Assembly (NCBI GenBank): GCA_036308645.1
Contig: JAXJVH010000050.1
Coordinates: forward strand, 62,001-126,000
Source of the DNA: RUG11462 sp036308645
GTDB lineage: Bacteria > Bacillota > Clostridia > Oscillospirales > Acutalibacteraceae
DNA length: 64,000 nt
Reading direction: 5' to 3'
Shown in pieces: positions 51,010-60,013 of this stretch (positions within the stretch are counted from its first letter, which is position 1; each line of letters begins with the position of its first letter). Under the pieces are notes generated by a model, which was given only the letters and a program-made list of their open reading frames with translations, made no database searches and had not been told where the DNA came from. A program made the position numbers and the translations under genes.

Positions 51010-51513
51010 TTAAATTTTAATTCTTTTTATTGCTATGTTAGAAACACATCCTATCAGTGCGCCTGTAATCACGCCCGCAAGCATTAAAAAAGGCAGATAG
51101 TAAAGTATTGCTTTAGTGGATAAAACAAAGCAGGCGCAAATTATTTGACCGATATTAAAGAATACAGCGCCGAGGATTGAAACAGTTATTATATTCAGGC
51201 GCTTTTTTGATATAAGCATAACGATAAAACTTAAAAGTCCGCCGCTTAAACTGTAAAGCAGATATATCGGGCCTCCAAAAGCCAAACCGCAAGCAAAAAT
51301 TTTCGAAACACATACCGAAAAAGCATCAAAAAGATTTAGTTTATAAAGTGCAAAAAGCACTACAATATTTGAAAAACCAAGTTTAAAACCTACAAACACA
51401 ACGTCTAACGGGATTAGTTTTTCGATAAATCCTAAAACCAATGCAGCCGCAGTTAAAATACCGCAAACCGCAATCCTTTTTGCGCTGAAAAAATTTCTTT
51501 TACCAGACAGCAT
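51010..51513 (-). CDS. Gx transporter family membrane protein
   Basis: 167 residues with five or so membrane segments: ICGILTAAALVLGFIEKLIP-like N-terminus, FKLGFSNIVVLFALY, and the GGPIYLLYSLSGGLLSF loop. This is the Hpre_diP_synt_I/Gx transporter family, often mislabelled heptaprenyl diphosphate synthase component I. Substrate unknown; likely an S-component-like transporter. It overlaps the NusG_II gene by 14 bp at the end of the rnf operon, a common clostridial arrangement. Confidence 0.82.
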   Translation of the reverse strand: MLSGKRNFFSAKRIAVCGILTAAALVLGFIEKLIPLDVVFVGFKLGFSNIVVLFALYKLNLFDAFSVCVSKIFACGLAFGGPIYLLYSLSGGLLSFIVMLISKKRLNIITVSILGAVFFNIGQIICACFVLSTKAILYYLPFLMLAGVITGALIGCVSNIAIKRIKI

Positions 51514-51871
51514 GTTCTAAATCTGCACTTTCTTTTATTTCGACAACAATTTTATTCGGCAAACATACAATGCTTTCGCCCTCATTAGAAATTTTACCCT
51601 GTTTTACGCAAAGTTGGTCATCGCAATCGGCGTCTTGCATATAAACATAGCCGTTTTCAATAACAACAGTATTTGTATCATTGATTTTAATAACCTGTTT
51701 TTCACCTGATTTTAATGAGGCTTCTTTATATACCTCACCGTTTACGGTAATTTTTACTTCGGTAACATCACCTGAAGCAGTAGTAACAAAAATAACGCCT
51801 ACTAATGCAACTATAATAATTACAGAAACTATTATAATATCCGATATTGACATTCGTTTGTGATTTTTCAA
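51500..51871 (-). CDS. NusG domain II (NusG_II) membrane-anchored protein
   Basis: 123 residues. One N-terminal membrane segment (about 11-31), then the extracytoplasmic NusG_II domain with ENGYVYMQDADCDDQLCVKQGKI and ESIVCLPNKIVVEI. The two spaced Cys are typical of the family. Function unknown; it is not a transcription factor. It lies 13 bp after apbE, at the end of rnfCDGEAB-apbE, so a role in membrane redox or flavin-linked maturation is likely but unproven. Confidence 0.82.
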   Translation of the reverse strand: MKNHKRMSISDIIIVSVIIIVALVGVIFVTTASGDVTEVKITVNGEVYKEASLKSGEKQVIKINDTNTVVIENGYVYMQDADCDDQLCVKQGKISNEGESIVCLPNKIVVEIKESADLEHAVW

Positions 51872-51884
51872 ATTTATACCCCGC

Positions 51885-52895
51885 TTATTTTATGAATTTA
51901 TTAAATCCCTTTGAAAAATGAGTATTTGAATTTTTATCTATTATCAAAGCCTCACAATTTTCAAATGAATTAATCAAGTTCAATCCTTCCCTATAATCGC
52001 TTATAAACAATGCGGTTGATAACGCGTCGGCTACAGCCGCATTTTCGCAAATAACGCTTGCCGATTTGTTGTTCTTTGCAGGAGCCAATGTTTTCGGCGA
52101 AATAATATGATTATACTTTTTTCCGTCTATTTCAAAATTTCTTTCATAATCCCCGGAAGTTACCACCGATAAATTTGAAACCGAAGCAATATAAATATTT
52201 TCTTCTAAACTATCAGGGTCTTTTATACCGACAGAAAATTCCTTTTCCCCTGCTTTTTTGCCGACAGTCATTACATTTCCGCCGATATTAATAATGCCGT
52301 TTTCAAAACCGATTTTTGATAATTCGGTTTTTAACTGCTCGCAAACAAACCCTTTCGCTATTGCGCCTACATCAAGCGAGCAGTTTTTATTCTTTAAAAA
52401 AACCGTATTGTTTTCACTGTCTATAACAAGATTATCAATTGAAATATACTTTTTTGCTTTATTTAAACTTTTGCTGTTTGGTAAAATTTTGGTCTTTTGA
52501 GCATTACTCCAAAGTTTCAAAACCGATCCCATACAAATATTTACATTACCGTTTGTAAATCTGTAAGCCTGTTTTCCAAACTGTAAAAGTTTAATGATAT
52601 TTTCGTCAACCTCAACCGCTGATTTACCTGCATTGTCATTAATTGTCTTAATATTGTTCATTTTATCATAATTATTATAAATATCAAATAATTTATGATA
52701 ATTTTCTAAATCTTTTTCAATAATATTATAACATTTTTGAAATTCTGCTTCCGATTTAAAATATCCCGAAACAGTTGTAACCGTATCAAAATATTCAAAT
52801 GTAGTTTCACTGTAATTTTGAATTTCAAAATTACAGGATGTTGCAAGCAAAGCAATAGAAAGCAATAAAATGCAAGAAACAATTTTTTTAATCAT
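51885..52895 (-). CDS. apbE: FAD:protein FMN transferase (ApbE), lipoprotein
   Basis: 336 residues. A lipobox LATSC (Cys21) anchors it outside the membrane. The ApbE domain has EYFDTVTTVSGYF, DVGAIAKGFVCE, GGNVMTVGKK and VVTSGDYERNF with HIISPKT. It attaches FMN covalently to Thr residues of RnfG and RnfD; both acceptor motifs (SGAT and SSAT) are encoded just upstream, so substrate and enzyme are in one operon. It overlaps rnfB by 8 bp. Confidence 0.95.
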   Translation of the reverse strand: MIKKIVSCILLLSIALLATSCNFEIQNYSETTFEYFDTVTTVSGYFKSEAEFQKCYNIIEKDLENYHKLFDIYNNYDKMNNIKTINDNAGKSAVEVDENIIKLLQFGKQAYRFTNGNVNICMGSVLKLWSNAQKTKILPNSKSLNKAKKYISIDNLVIDSENNTVFLKNKNCSLDVGAIAKGFVCEQLKTELSKIGFENGIINIGGNVMTVGKKAGEKEFSVGIKDPDSLEENIYIASVSNLSVVTSGDYERNFEIDGKKYNHIISPKTLAPAKNNKSASVICENAAVADALSTALFISDYREGLNLINSFENCEALIIDKNSNTHFSKGFNKFIK

Positions 52896-53691
52896 GCTGT
52901 TTAATTATGATTTTTGAAGGACATTTTTCGGAACATTTTCCGCAGGAAATACATTTATCATAATCAATATGAGCAATATTGTTTTTAAGCGTAATAGCGC
53001 CTACAGGGCAAAGTTTTTGACATAGTCCACACCCGATACATCCTGCTTTGCACATATCCTTAACCGTTTTACCCTTTTCCTGTGAAAAACACTGCACAAC
53101 ATATTTTGAATCATACGGAACTAATTCAATCAAATTATTAGGGCATGCTTCAACACACATTCCGCAACCTTTGCAATCTTCACGTGAAATAAATGACCTG
53201 CCGTTTACAAATTTAATTGCGCCGAATTTGCATGCTTTAGCACAACTGCCGAGTCCCAAACAGCCGTAAGCACAGGCTTTTGCACCTCTGCCCGGAGTAA
53301 CCGATGTTCTTGTGCAATCTTTAGCGCCGTAATAATTATATTTAAACTCGGATTTATCACATGAACCCATACATTTGACAACCGCTACCTTACGGATAAC
53401 AGCGTCGGATTCAATACCCAAAATCGCAGCAATTTTTTTAGCCGCCTCTTCTCCGCCTACAGGACAAGAAGATGGCTTTGCTTCGCCTTTTGCAATTTTT
53501 TTAGCCAAATCATCGCAACTTGCAAATCCGCATCCGCCGCAGTTGTTTCCAGGCAAACACTCACGAATATCTATTTCCTTTTGGTCAACATCTACATGAA
53601 ATGCTTTTTCGGAAAATCCCAAGAAAAGACCTATAAAAAGTCCGATTGCGGCAATTACGCCTGCTGAAATTAAAATAAAATTAATATTCAC
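52888..53691 (-). CDS. rnfB: Rnf complex subunit RnfB (Fe-S electron input)
   Basis: 267 residues. An N-terminal membrane segment (5-27) precedes the CX2CX4C-type cluster ECLPGNNCGGCGFASCDDL, a second Cys region (VVKCMGSCDKS...KDCTR), then at least two ferredoxin domains (CGKGCGMCVEACPNNL-like DCKGCGMCVEAC; CIGCGLCQKLC; CISCGKCSEKC). It takes electrons from reduced ferredoxin, which PFOR supplies, and passes them into the membrane complex. It is the last rnf gene and is followed by apbE. Confidence 0.95.
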   Translation of the reverse strand: MNINFILISAGVIAAIGLFIGLFLGFSEKAFHVDVDQKEIDIRECLPGNNCGGCGFASCDDLAKKIAKGEAKPSSCPVGGEEAAKKIAAILGIESDAVIRKVAVVKCMGSCDKSEFKYNYYGAKDCTRTSVTPGRGAKACAYGCLGLGSCAKACKFGAIKFVNGRSFISREDCKGCGMCVEACPNNLIELVPYDSKYVVQCFSQEKGKTVKDMCKAGCIGCGLCQKLCPVGAITLKNNIAHIDYDKCISCGKCSEKCPSKIIIKQHD

Positions 53692-53703
53692 TTTCCGACC
53701 TCC

Positions 53704-54312
53704 TTAAATAAGTCCCTGAAATCCGAAGAAAGCCATTGCCATAAGACCTGCCGTAATCAAAGTTATAGGCATACCTTTAAATGAATTCGGAATATTATTG
53801 TAAGCAATTTTCTCCCGTATACCTGCCATAATTATAATAGCCACAGCAAAACCTACGGCAGTACCAAAGCCTGTAAGTACGCTCATTAAAATTGTAGAAA
53901 GTGTAGAAAATTCGCCGTTGTTAAAGTTAGTAACATTATTTAAGGCAACACCCAAAACCGCACAGTTAGTAGTAATAAGCGGAAGATAAACGCCGAGCGC
54001 ATTATATAGCGGCGGCATTGCTTTTTTCAAAAACATTTCAACAAACTGCACAAGTGCGGCAATTATAACGATAAAGGCGATAGTTTCAAGAAATTCAAGA
54101 CCTAATGGCGACAGAATAAATGTATATACAAGGCTTGATAAAAACGAAGCAATTGTAATAACAAAGATTACCGCGCCGCCCATACCGCTTGCGGTTTTAA
54201 TAGATTTTGAAACGCCCAAAAAAGGACATAGACCTAAAAACTGTGATAAAACAACGTTATTTACAAAAGTCGTTGTAATAAGAGTTATGATAATAGTTTG
54301 CAAAATCTCCAT
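53704..54312 (-). CDS. rnfA: Rnf complex subunit RnfA
   Basis: 202 residues, six membrane segments; NNVVLSQFLGLCPFLGVSK and LPLITTNCAVLGVAL are the RnfA/NqrE signatures. It forms with RnfE the membrane core around a buried Fe-S site (Cys in GLCPF and TNCAV). It overlaps rnfE by one base and lies 12 bp before rnfB, in the usual order of clostridial C-D-G-E-A-B operons. Confidence 0.95.
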   Translation of the reverse strand: MEILQTIIITLITTTFVNNVVLSQFLGLCPFLGVSKSIKTASGMGGAVIFVITIASFLSSLVYTFILSPLGLEFLETIAFIVIIAALVQFVEMFLKKAMPPLYNALGVYLPLITTNCAVLGVALNNVTNFNNGEFSTLSTILMSVLTGFGTAVGFAVAIIIMAGIREKIAYNNIPNSFKGMPITLITAGLMAMAFFGFQGLI

Positions 54313-55112
54313 TATTCTTCACTCTCCTTTTGTTCAGCGGCTTTTTTAAGCATTGCCTGTTTTTTTAATTCTTCGGCTTTGCGAAGTTTTTCAAGTCTTT
54401 CCTGTTCTGCTTGTCTTAATTTTTCTTCATTGACAAGTTTGTGATTTTCGCATCCTGCAGTACCGAAACACTCGCTGCAATTACCGTTACAGGCAAGTTT
54501 TATACCCTCGATATTTGTAGCAGACGGTGCTTTAAACTTATTCTGCAAAGCAGTAAGAATTGCAAGTACAAAGAAAGCGCCGGGCGCTAAAATAAATATT
54601 GAGATAGGCTCGTACGACTGCGGCATAATTCTAAATCCGAATATCTCGCCTGCGCCTAAAATTTCACGGACAGAACCGATTACGGTAAGCGCTACCGTAA
54701 ATCCAAGTCCCATACCGATACCGTCGAAAATTGACGGAATAACGGGGTTTTTAGAAGCGTAAGCCTCTGCCCTGCCTAAAATTATACAGTTTACAACGAT
54801 AAGCGGAATGAACACGCCGAGCGATTTATCCAAAGCAGGAACATAGGCTTTTAAAAGCAGTTGAACCATTGTTACGAAAGAAGCGACAATTACGATAAAC
54901 GCAGGCATACGAACGCCGTTCGGAATTACTTTACGAAGTGCCGAAATCATAAGGTTTGACATAACCAAAACAGCGGTTGTGGAAAGTCCCATACCAAAGC
55001 CGTTAAATGCCGAGGTTGTTACCGCAAGGGTCGGACACATACCGAGCATTAAAACAAATGTCGGATTTTCTTTTATAAGACCGTTAAAAAGTCTTTCTCC
55101 GATTTTATTCAT
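54312..55112 (-). CDS. rnfE: Rnf complex subunit RnfE with Cys-rich C-terminal extension
   Basis: 266 residues; about the first 205 are the RnfE/NqrD membrane core (LMLGMCPTLAVT, PLIVVNCIILGRAEAYASK). After that comes an extension not found in standard RnfE: Cys208, 212, 215 and 221 (C.N.C..C.....C) followed by a charged Glu/Lys/Arg helix to residue 266, on the cytoplasmic side by topology. It could bind a metal or cluster, or contact RnfB; this is inference. It overlaps rnfG and rnfA by one base each. Confidence 0.93.
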   Translation of the reverse strand: MNKIGERLFNGLIKENPTFVLMLGMCPTLAVTTSAFNGFGMGLSTTAVLVMSNLMISALRKVIPNGVRMPAFIVIVASFVTMVQLLLKAYVPALDKSLGVFIPLIVVNCIILGRAEAYASKNPVIPSIFDGIGMGLGFTVALTVIGSVREILGAGEIFGFRIMPQSYEPISIFILAPGAFFVLAILTALQNKFKAPSATNIEGIKLACNGNCSECFGTAGCENHKLVNEEKLRQAEQERLEKLRKAEELKKQAMLKKAAEQKESEE

Positions 55113-55669
55113 CAGTTTTCCTCCCCTTTGTTTAAGTTCTCGTTAAAATAATTAAATCCGGCAGTTACGGCATTTTTTACGCCTTTTGAAGAATATGTAG
55201 CGCCTGAAATTGCGTCAACATCGGTATCTAATTTATCAAAAGAAACGCCTTTGAATTGGGCAGTAAAAGCGTCGTCTTTAACTTTAGCACCGAGTCCCGG
55301 AGTTTCATTTGAAGCGTCAAGAATTGAAATACCTGTAAGATTACCCTGCAAATCAATTCCCATTGCAAGTTTTATATCTCCACCGTAACCTTTTGAAGCA
55401 ACGGTCATAACATAACCTATGATTTTATCGCCCGATTTTGCAGATGAAACAGCGCTGACGGTAGAATTATTTTCATCTTTGTAGTCACTAAGTTCTAATT
55501 CTTCAAATGTTTCGGCGTCTTTAAATACGGTTTGATAAGCCTCTGCGGTTGCCTTTTTATCCGCTTGTGCAATAGGCTCTTTTGTAATAGAATAAACAAA
55601 AGCCAAAGCAGTACCGGCAACCAAAGTAATAAGAGTTAAAATAAGAGCATTTTTAATTATATTTTTCAT
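55112..55669 (-). CDS. rnfG: Rnf complex subunit RnfG
   Basis: 185 residues. One N-terminal membrane segment (about 8-28) and an extracytoplasmic FMN-binding domain with the flavinylation motif DAISGATYSS (Thr158), GYGGDIKLAMGID, and NETPGLGAKV. FMN is joined by ApbE. It overlaps rnfD by 4 bp and rnfE by one. No frame problem. Confidence 0.95.
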   Translation of the reverse strand: MKNIIKNALILTLITLVAGTALAFVYSITKEPIAQADKKATAEAYQTVFKDAETFEELELSDYKDENNSTVSAVSSAKSGDKIIGYVMTVASKGYGGDIKLAMGIDLQGNLTGISILDASNETPGLGAKVKDDAFTAQFKGVSFDKLDTDVDAISGATYSSKGVKNAVTAGFNYFNENLNKGEEN

Positions 55670-56655
55670 GCCTTTTTACCTCCTTTTACGCCAAATGCTT
55701 TCGGAACTGTGTATTTTTCAATAAGAGGAGTAAGCATATTACCGATGATAATTGAATAAGAAACGCCTTCGCTTGAAGGGCTGATGGTTCTTATGAGAGC
55801 GGTCATAAGTCCTAAAATCAAAGCGTAAATGATTTTACCTTTTGGAGTAATAGGAGATGTTACATAATCGGTAGCCATAAAGAAAGCGCCGACTAACAAT
55901 CCACCGCCGCAAATCTGCAATACAAGGTAATCTACGGTGAGTATATCGCCGTTGCCTGAAACGAGTTGAATAAATGAAATTATACCGATTGTCGAAACTA
56001 TGTAAATAAGAGGTATTTTAATATCAATCACTTTTCTTACAACCATATACGCAGCGCCGATAAGCACCGCAATGGCAGACGCCTCGCCTATTGAACCCGA
56101 ATGAGTATTAACAAGCATATCAAACCAGCCTGTAACCGTACCCGCCTTTACAAGTCCCATAGGAGTAGCGCTTGAAACTGCGTCGGTAACGGTACTCGGA
56201 GTGCCGAAAAGATAATTAACTTTTGTCGGAAAATCTGTCATAATGCTTGCAAAGGAAATAAGCAAAAAGCACCTTGCGGCAAGCGCCGGGTTCATAAAAT
56301 TCTGACCTATTCCGCCGAAAAGTTGTTTTACAATAATAATTGCAAAAACACCGCCTAAAACAGGTATCCAAAAAGGAACGGTTGACGGCAGATTTACCGC
56401 TAAAATAAGACCTGTAACAACTGCGCTTAAATCATTTACGGTAGTAGGCTGTTTCAAAATTTTTTGAAACAAAAACTCCGATAAAACGCAGGATAAAACG
56501 CTGATTAGTATAATAACCAATGCACGAACGCCGAAAGTGTAAACGCCTGCCGCAAGAGGAAATAAAAGCGCTATACATACGTCACGCATTATAGAAGATG
56601 TTGTATCTTTAGTTCTGATATGCGGTGAAACGCTGACATTAATATTTTTAAGCAT
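55666..56655 (-). CDS. rnfD: Rnf complex subunit RnfD
   Basis: 329 residues, about nine membrane segments. GGIGQNFMNPALAARCFLLISF is the RnfD/NqrB core; the covalent-FMN motif reads SSATPMG (Thr164) instead of the more usual S(T/G)GATPL, but still ends in AT. MATDYVTSPITPKGK near the C-terminus is conserved. It carries ions or electrons across the membrane in the complex. It lies 13 bp after rnfC and overlaps rnfG. Confidence 0.94.
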   Translation of the reverse strand: MLKNINVSVSPHIRTKDTTSSIMRDVCIALLFPLAAGVYTFGVRALVIILISVLSCVLSEFLFQKILKQPTTVNDLSAVVTGLILAVNLPSTVPFWIPVLGGVFAIIIVKQLFGGIGQNFMNPALAARCFLLISFASIMTDFPTKVNYLFGTPSTVTDAVSSATPMGLVKAGTVTGWFDMLVNTHSGSIGEASAIAVLIGAAYMVVRKVIDIKIPLIYIVSTIGIISFIQLVSGNGDILTVDYLVLQICGGGLLVGAFFMATDYVTSPITPKGKIIYALILGLMTALIRTISPSSEGVSYSIIIGNMLTPLIEKYTVPKAFGVKGGKKA

Positions 56656-56668
56656 TTGTTTACCTCCC

Positions 56669-57988
56669 TTAACCGTTTTTCTTCCTGTTTGCCGCTACCT
56701 TGCGCTTTGCAAATTTAAAACTTTGCGTAAGCGGTCGTTTTGCAGGACAAACATAAGAGCATGAGCCACATTCGATACACTCCATACCGTGAAGTTTTTC
56801 AAATTCATCAAAAAGTTCATTATCCGACGCCGTCATAAGCATTTGAGGAACAAGCCTTTCAGGACATACAGATACACACTTTCCGCAATGAATACACGCA
56901 GTTGTATCACAAGCGGCGCCGTCTTTTGTAAATGCTAAAATTGAAGACGAGGTTTTTGTAACAGGAAAATCCATATCAAAAAGTGCAGTACCCATCATAG
57001 GTCCGCCTGAAACTACCTTTTCCGGGTCGCAGTTAAATCCGCCTGTTTCTTCCAACAACTCTTTATGATTCATACCTATGCTTACAAGCACGTTGCAAGG
57101 GTTATTAACAGCGTCACCCGTTACAGTCATAACTCTTTTAATCAACGGAATATTTTTTGAAACGGCTTCATATATAGCGATAGTAGAAGCGGCATTAACA
57201 ACAACACAACCTACATCGGCAGGAAGCATTTTTGAATTTAAATCTCTGCCTGTAATCGCTTTAATAAGCGTACGCTCGCCGCCCTGCGGATATTTTGTTT
57301 TAAGCAACTCCGCTTTGATTTTATCGTTTTTCGATTTTTGATTGATAAGCAGAAAAGCGTCTTTTTTATTATCCTCAATACCTATAACACATTTAGCGTT
57401 TTTAAAAAGACGAAGCAAAATTTCTGCGCCTTTTAACAAGTCCTCCGTACGTTCAAGCATCAGCCTGTAGTCAGACGTAAGATACGGCTCACACTCTGCG
57501 GCATTTATAATAAGATAATCAATTTTTTCGGGATTTTTAGGCGAAATTTTAACATGAGTAGGAAAACCTGCACCACCGAGACCGACAATACCGGCATACT
57601 TAATCTTTTCAACAATCTGCTCGTTTGTTAAAGTTTTGTAATCGGTTTCGACGCCGAAACCGTCGATTTTCGTAAACAATCCGTCGTTTTCAATAACGAT
57701 ACTGTCAACTGTTTCACCCATTATAGCATGACGAGGCTCGATAGCCTTAACCTTGCCCGAAACTGCCGAAAAAATATTTGCCGAAACAAAACCGCCTGCT
57801 TCTGCAATAAGTTGACCGACTTTAATTTCATCTCCAACCTCAACTATAGGTTTACAAGGAGCGCCTATATGCTGTGACATAGGATAAACCGCGTCACCTT
57901 TAATAACAATCTCTGTTATCGGCAAATCTTTTGTATAATGTTTATTCCCCTTTGGGTGAACTCCCCTTTTAAAAGTTTTCAGTTTCAT
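56669..57988 (-). CDS. rnfC: Rnf complex subunit RnfC (NADH-binding side)
   Basis: 439 residues. N-terminal barrel-sandwich (HIGAPCKPIVEVGDEIKVGQLIAEAGG), the flavin/NADH SLBB-type domain with GLGGAGFPTHVK and NAAECEPYLTSDYRLM, and a C-terminal two-cluster ferredoxin domain CIHCGKCVSVCP...CIECGSCSYVCPAKRPL. It receives electrons from RnfB's chain and reduces NAD+. First gene of the rnf operon, directly after the promoter at 58026-58053. Confidence 0.95.
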   Translation of the reverse strand: MKLKTFKRGVHPKGNKHYTKDLPITEIVIKGDAVYPMSQHIGAPCKPIVEVGDEIKVGQLIAEAGGFVSANIFSAVSGKVKAIEPRHAIMGETVDSIVIENDGLFTKIDGFGVETDYKTLTNEQIVEKIKYAGIVGLGGAGFPTHVKISPKNPEKIDYLIINAAECEPYLTSDYRLMLERTEDLLKGAEILLRLFKNAKCVIGIEDNKKDAFLLINQKSKNDKIKAELLKTKYPQGGERTLIKAITGRDLNSKMLPADVGCVVVNAASTIAIYEAVSKNIPLIKRVMTVTGDAVNNPCNVLVSIGMNHKELLEETGGFNCDPEKVVSGGPMMGTALFDMDFPVTKTSSSILAFTKDGAACDTTACIHCGKCVSVCPERLVPQMLMTASDNELFDEFEKLHGMECIECGSCSYVCPAKRPLTQSFKFAKRKVAANRKKNG

Positions 57989-58025
57989 TTACACTCTCGC
58001 TTTCATTGTAATTTTACACAAAGTA

Positions 58026-58053
58026 ATTATATCATATAATCTGATATTTGCAA
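58026..58053 (-). promoter_or_regulatory. Sigma-A promoter of the rnf operon
   Basis: Minus strand TTGCAA (58048-58053), 16 bp, TATAAT (58026-58031), about 35 bp before the rnfC start. Confidence 0.65.
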
Positions 58054-58081
58054 ACAGTTTTTAAATGAAAACACGGCTCAT

Positions 58082-60013
58082 TTAAAAAGTCCTGTTTTTT
58101 GTGCAAGTAAAATATAAAATTTGAATATTTTCGCTTAATTCTTTAACTTTTTCGGTAATATTTTCAAACGCTTTGTCATCAAGATGAACAAACGGGTCGT
58201 CAAGTATTATAAAACCTTTTTCTTTTTCAAAAAGCGAATCCATTACGGCAAGTTTGAGCGCAATTTCAATAATTGCCTTTGTACCCGAAGAGTAACTTGA
58301 AAGTTCTCTTGAAAATCCGCTGTCATATACTGAAATTTCAAATACGTCGGAAAGCATAACCTCGGAAATATTTCCGTCGGTAAGTTTTATAAGGTAATCC
58401 TTAAAATTCTGTTCAATTTTTTGCTTATATCTGCTAATCAAACTCTCTTTGGACTTTTCAAGAAGTTCTATACCTTTTAATAATGCGTTGTAATTTGCAT
58501 TATATATTTCGAGTTGAGTTTCGGCAACCTGCTTTTTATAAAGTAAATCCGTATATTCATTCGCTTTTGCAGATAATTTGTCAATTTGTGCCTGATACTT
58601 TAAAACTTCTGATGAAACCAAATCAAAATCACTTACCAGCGACTTCTCCTTTTTCTTTAATTCCTCGGGAGTTTTTGAATCCATATCCTGCTTTACGGAT
58701 TCAAGACTTTCATCTTTGTAATATTTTTTAGCGGTTGAAAAATATTCGTCAAATTTCGCTTTTTCAATGTTGTAATTATTAATATCAGTTTTGATTTCTT
58801 TTAAAATATCCGAATATGAGCGTTCGGCTTTTTCTATACCGAGTTTAGTTAATATATCATTCAATTCTTTTTCGTTTTCTTCTATTAATAAAACGCTTTC
58901 TTTTTCTTTGCGTTTTTTCAATGACTTAAAATAAACGCCTGAAAAGACTGCCATTAAAACAGTCAATGTTCCGACTAAACCGAAAAAAGCATACTCGGAA
59001 AAGAAAAACAATACTGCCGCCGCAACCAACAAACAAACGCCGACAACCGAAAAAGCAATTCGCCTTTTCTTCAAAAAATCCGTATTTGCGCTTTCATCTT
59101 TATTTTCAAGTTCATAAGCCTTATCACAAAGATGAGAGATGTTTTCAGTATCTTTTTCTTCTGGCATTTTACCGTTATACTTTTCGATGATTTCTTCATA
59201 ATTTGCTTTAGCGCTTTTTGCAGAGGATACAAGTGAATTGTAGTGCTTGATTTTTTGTTTTATTACTTCAATCGACGCATTTTCCGAAATCAGCGCACGC
59301 GTATTTTCAAGTTCTTTATAAATCACATATTTTCTACCCTCAAGCATGGCTTTTTTATTTTGCGTTTCTTCTGCTTCCAATCTTGAATTTAACGCTGTAT
59401 CAATATCATTTTGGAGAGTTGCGATTTCTCGCTCTTTATCGGGTATAATACCTTTATCGCCGATTGTTTTATATTGTTTGGCACGCTTATTCAATATTTG
59501 TAATGCCTTTTCATACCCGCCCAAGCCGTCGGAATCATCTGTACCGAGCAGTCTTGAAACAACCGATACGGGCATTTTATCATTTGAAAGTTCAGCACCT
59601 AAAACAGAACATCTTTCAAAGCCTTTTAAATCAATCCCAAATAACTCTTCACCGATATTTTCAGAAAATTCCTTGCTTTCTTTTCCGCTTTTTAAATCAA
59701 TCAGCAAAAAAGTATCAAGCGACTGCTTTTTTCCGAAAGTTCGCTCTATTCGATATTCGCCCGTTTCACAGGAAAACTCTAAATTTCCTCCATAAATACC
59801 GCCCTGCCAAGGCAAAAATTTCTTACGCTCATTTTCATCTAAAGTTTTGCTTCTGGTATTGTTAAAACCGTAAAACATTGCTTTTAAGAAAGCGCATAAG
59901 GTAGATTTTCCGAAACCGTTATATTCATTGATTAAATTGAGATTACTGTCAAAATCATAAGTAAAATCCGATAGTTTGCCGAAATTGTTAATATGACACT
60001 TAATTATTTTCAT
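58082..60013 (-). CDS. yhaN: AAA/SMC-like ATPase, YhaN family, with central membrane segments
   Basis: 643 residues. The N-terminal Walker A region is NEYNGFGKSTLCAFLKAMFYG; the C-terminal half-site has SSYSSGTKAIIEIALKLAVMDSL and Walker B FIILDDPFVHLDD. Between them lie coiled coils interrupted at about 325-370 by two adjacent hydrophobic segments (RIAFSVVGVCLLVAAAVLFFF and AFFGLVGTLTVLMAVFSGVY), which would anchor the protein in the membrane. This is the Firmicute YhaN layout, related to SbcC/Rad50 but far shorter. It starts inside the stop of the phosphoesterase gene (ATGA, 4-bp overlap); GGAGG lies 10 nt before the ATG at 60013. A nuclease-ATPase partnership is inferred. Confidence 0.8.
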   Translation of the reverse strand: MKIIKCHINNFGKLSDFTYDFDSNLNLINEYNGFGKSTLCAFLKAMFYGFNNTRSKTLDENERKKFLPWQGGIYGGNLEFSCETGEYRIERTFGKKQSLDTFLLIDLKSGKESKEFSENIGEELFGIDLKGFERCSVLGAELSNDKMPVSVVSRLLGTDDSDGLGGYEKALQILNKRAKQYKTIGDKGIIPDKEREIATLQNDIDTALNSRLEAEETQNKKAMLEGRKYVIYKELENTRALISENASIEVIKQKIKHYNSLVSSAKSAKANYEEIIEKYNGKMPEEKDTENISHLCDKAYELENKDESANTDFLKKRRIAFSVVGVCLLVAAAVLFFFSEYAFFGLVGTLTVLMAVFSGVYFKSLKKRKEKESVLLIEENEKELNDILTKLGIEKAERSYSDILKEIKTDINNYNIEKAKFDEYFSTAKKYYKDESLESVKQDMDSKTPEELKKKEKSLVSDFDLVSSEVLKYQAQIDKLSAKANEYTDLLYKKQVAETQLEIYNANYNALLKGIELLEKSKESLISRYKQKIEQNFKDYLIKLTDGNISEVMLSDVFEISVYDSGFSRELSSYSSGTKAIIEIALKLAVMDSLFEKEKGFIILDDPFVHLDDKAFENITEKVKELSENIQILYFTCTKNRTF

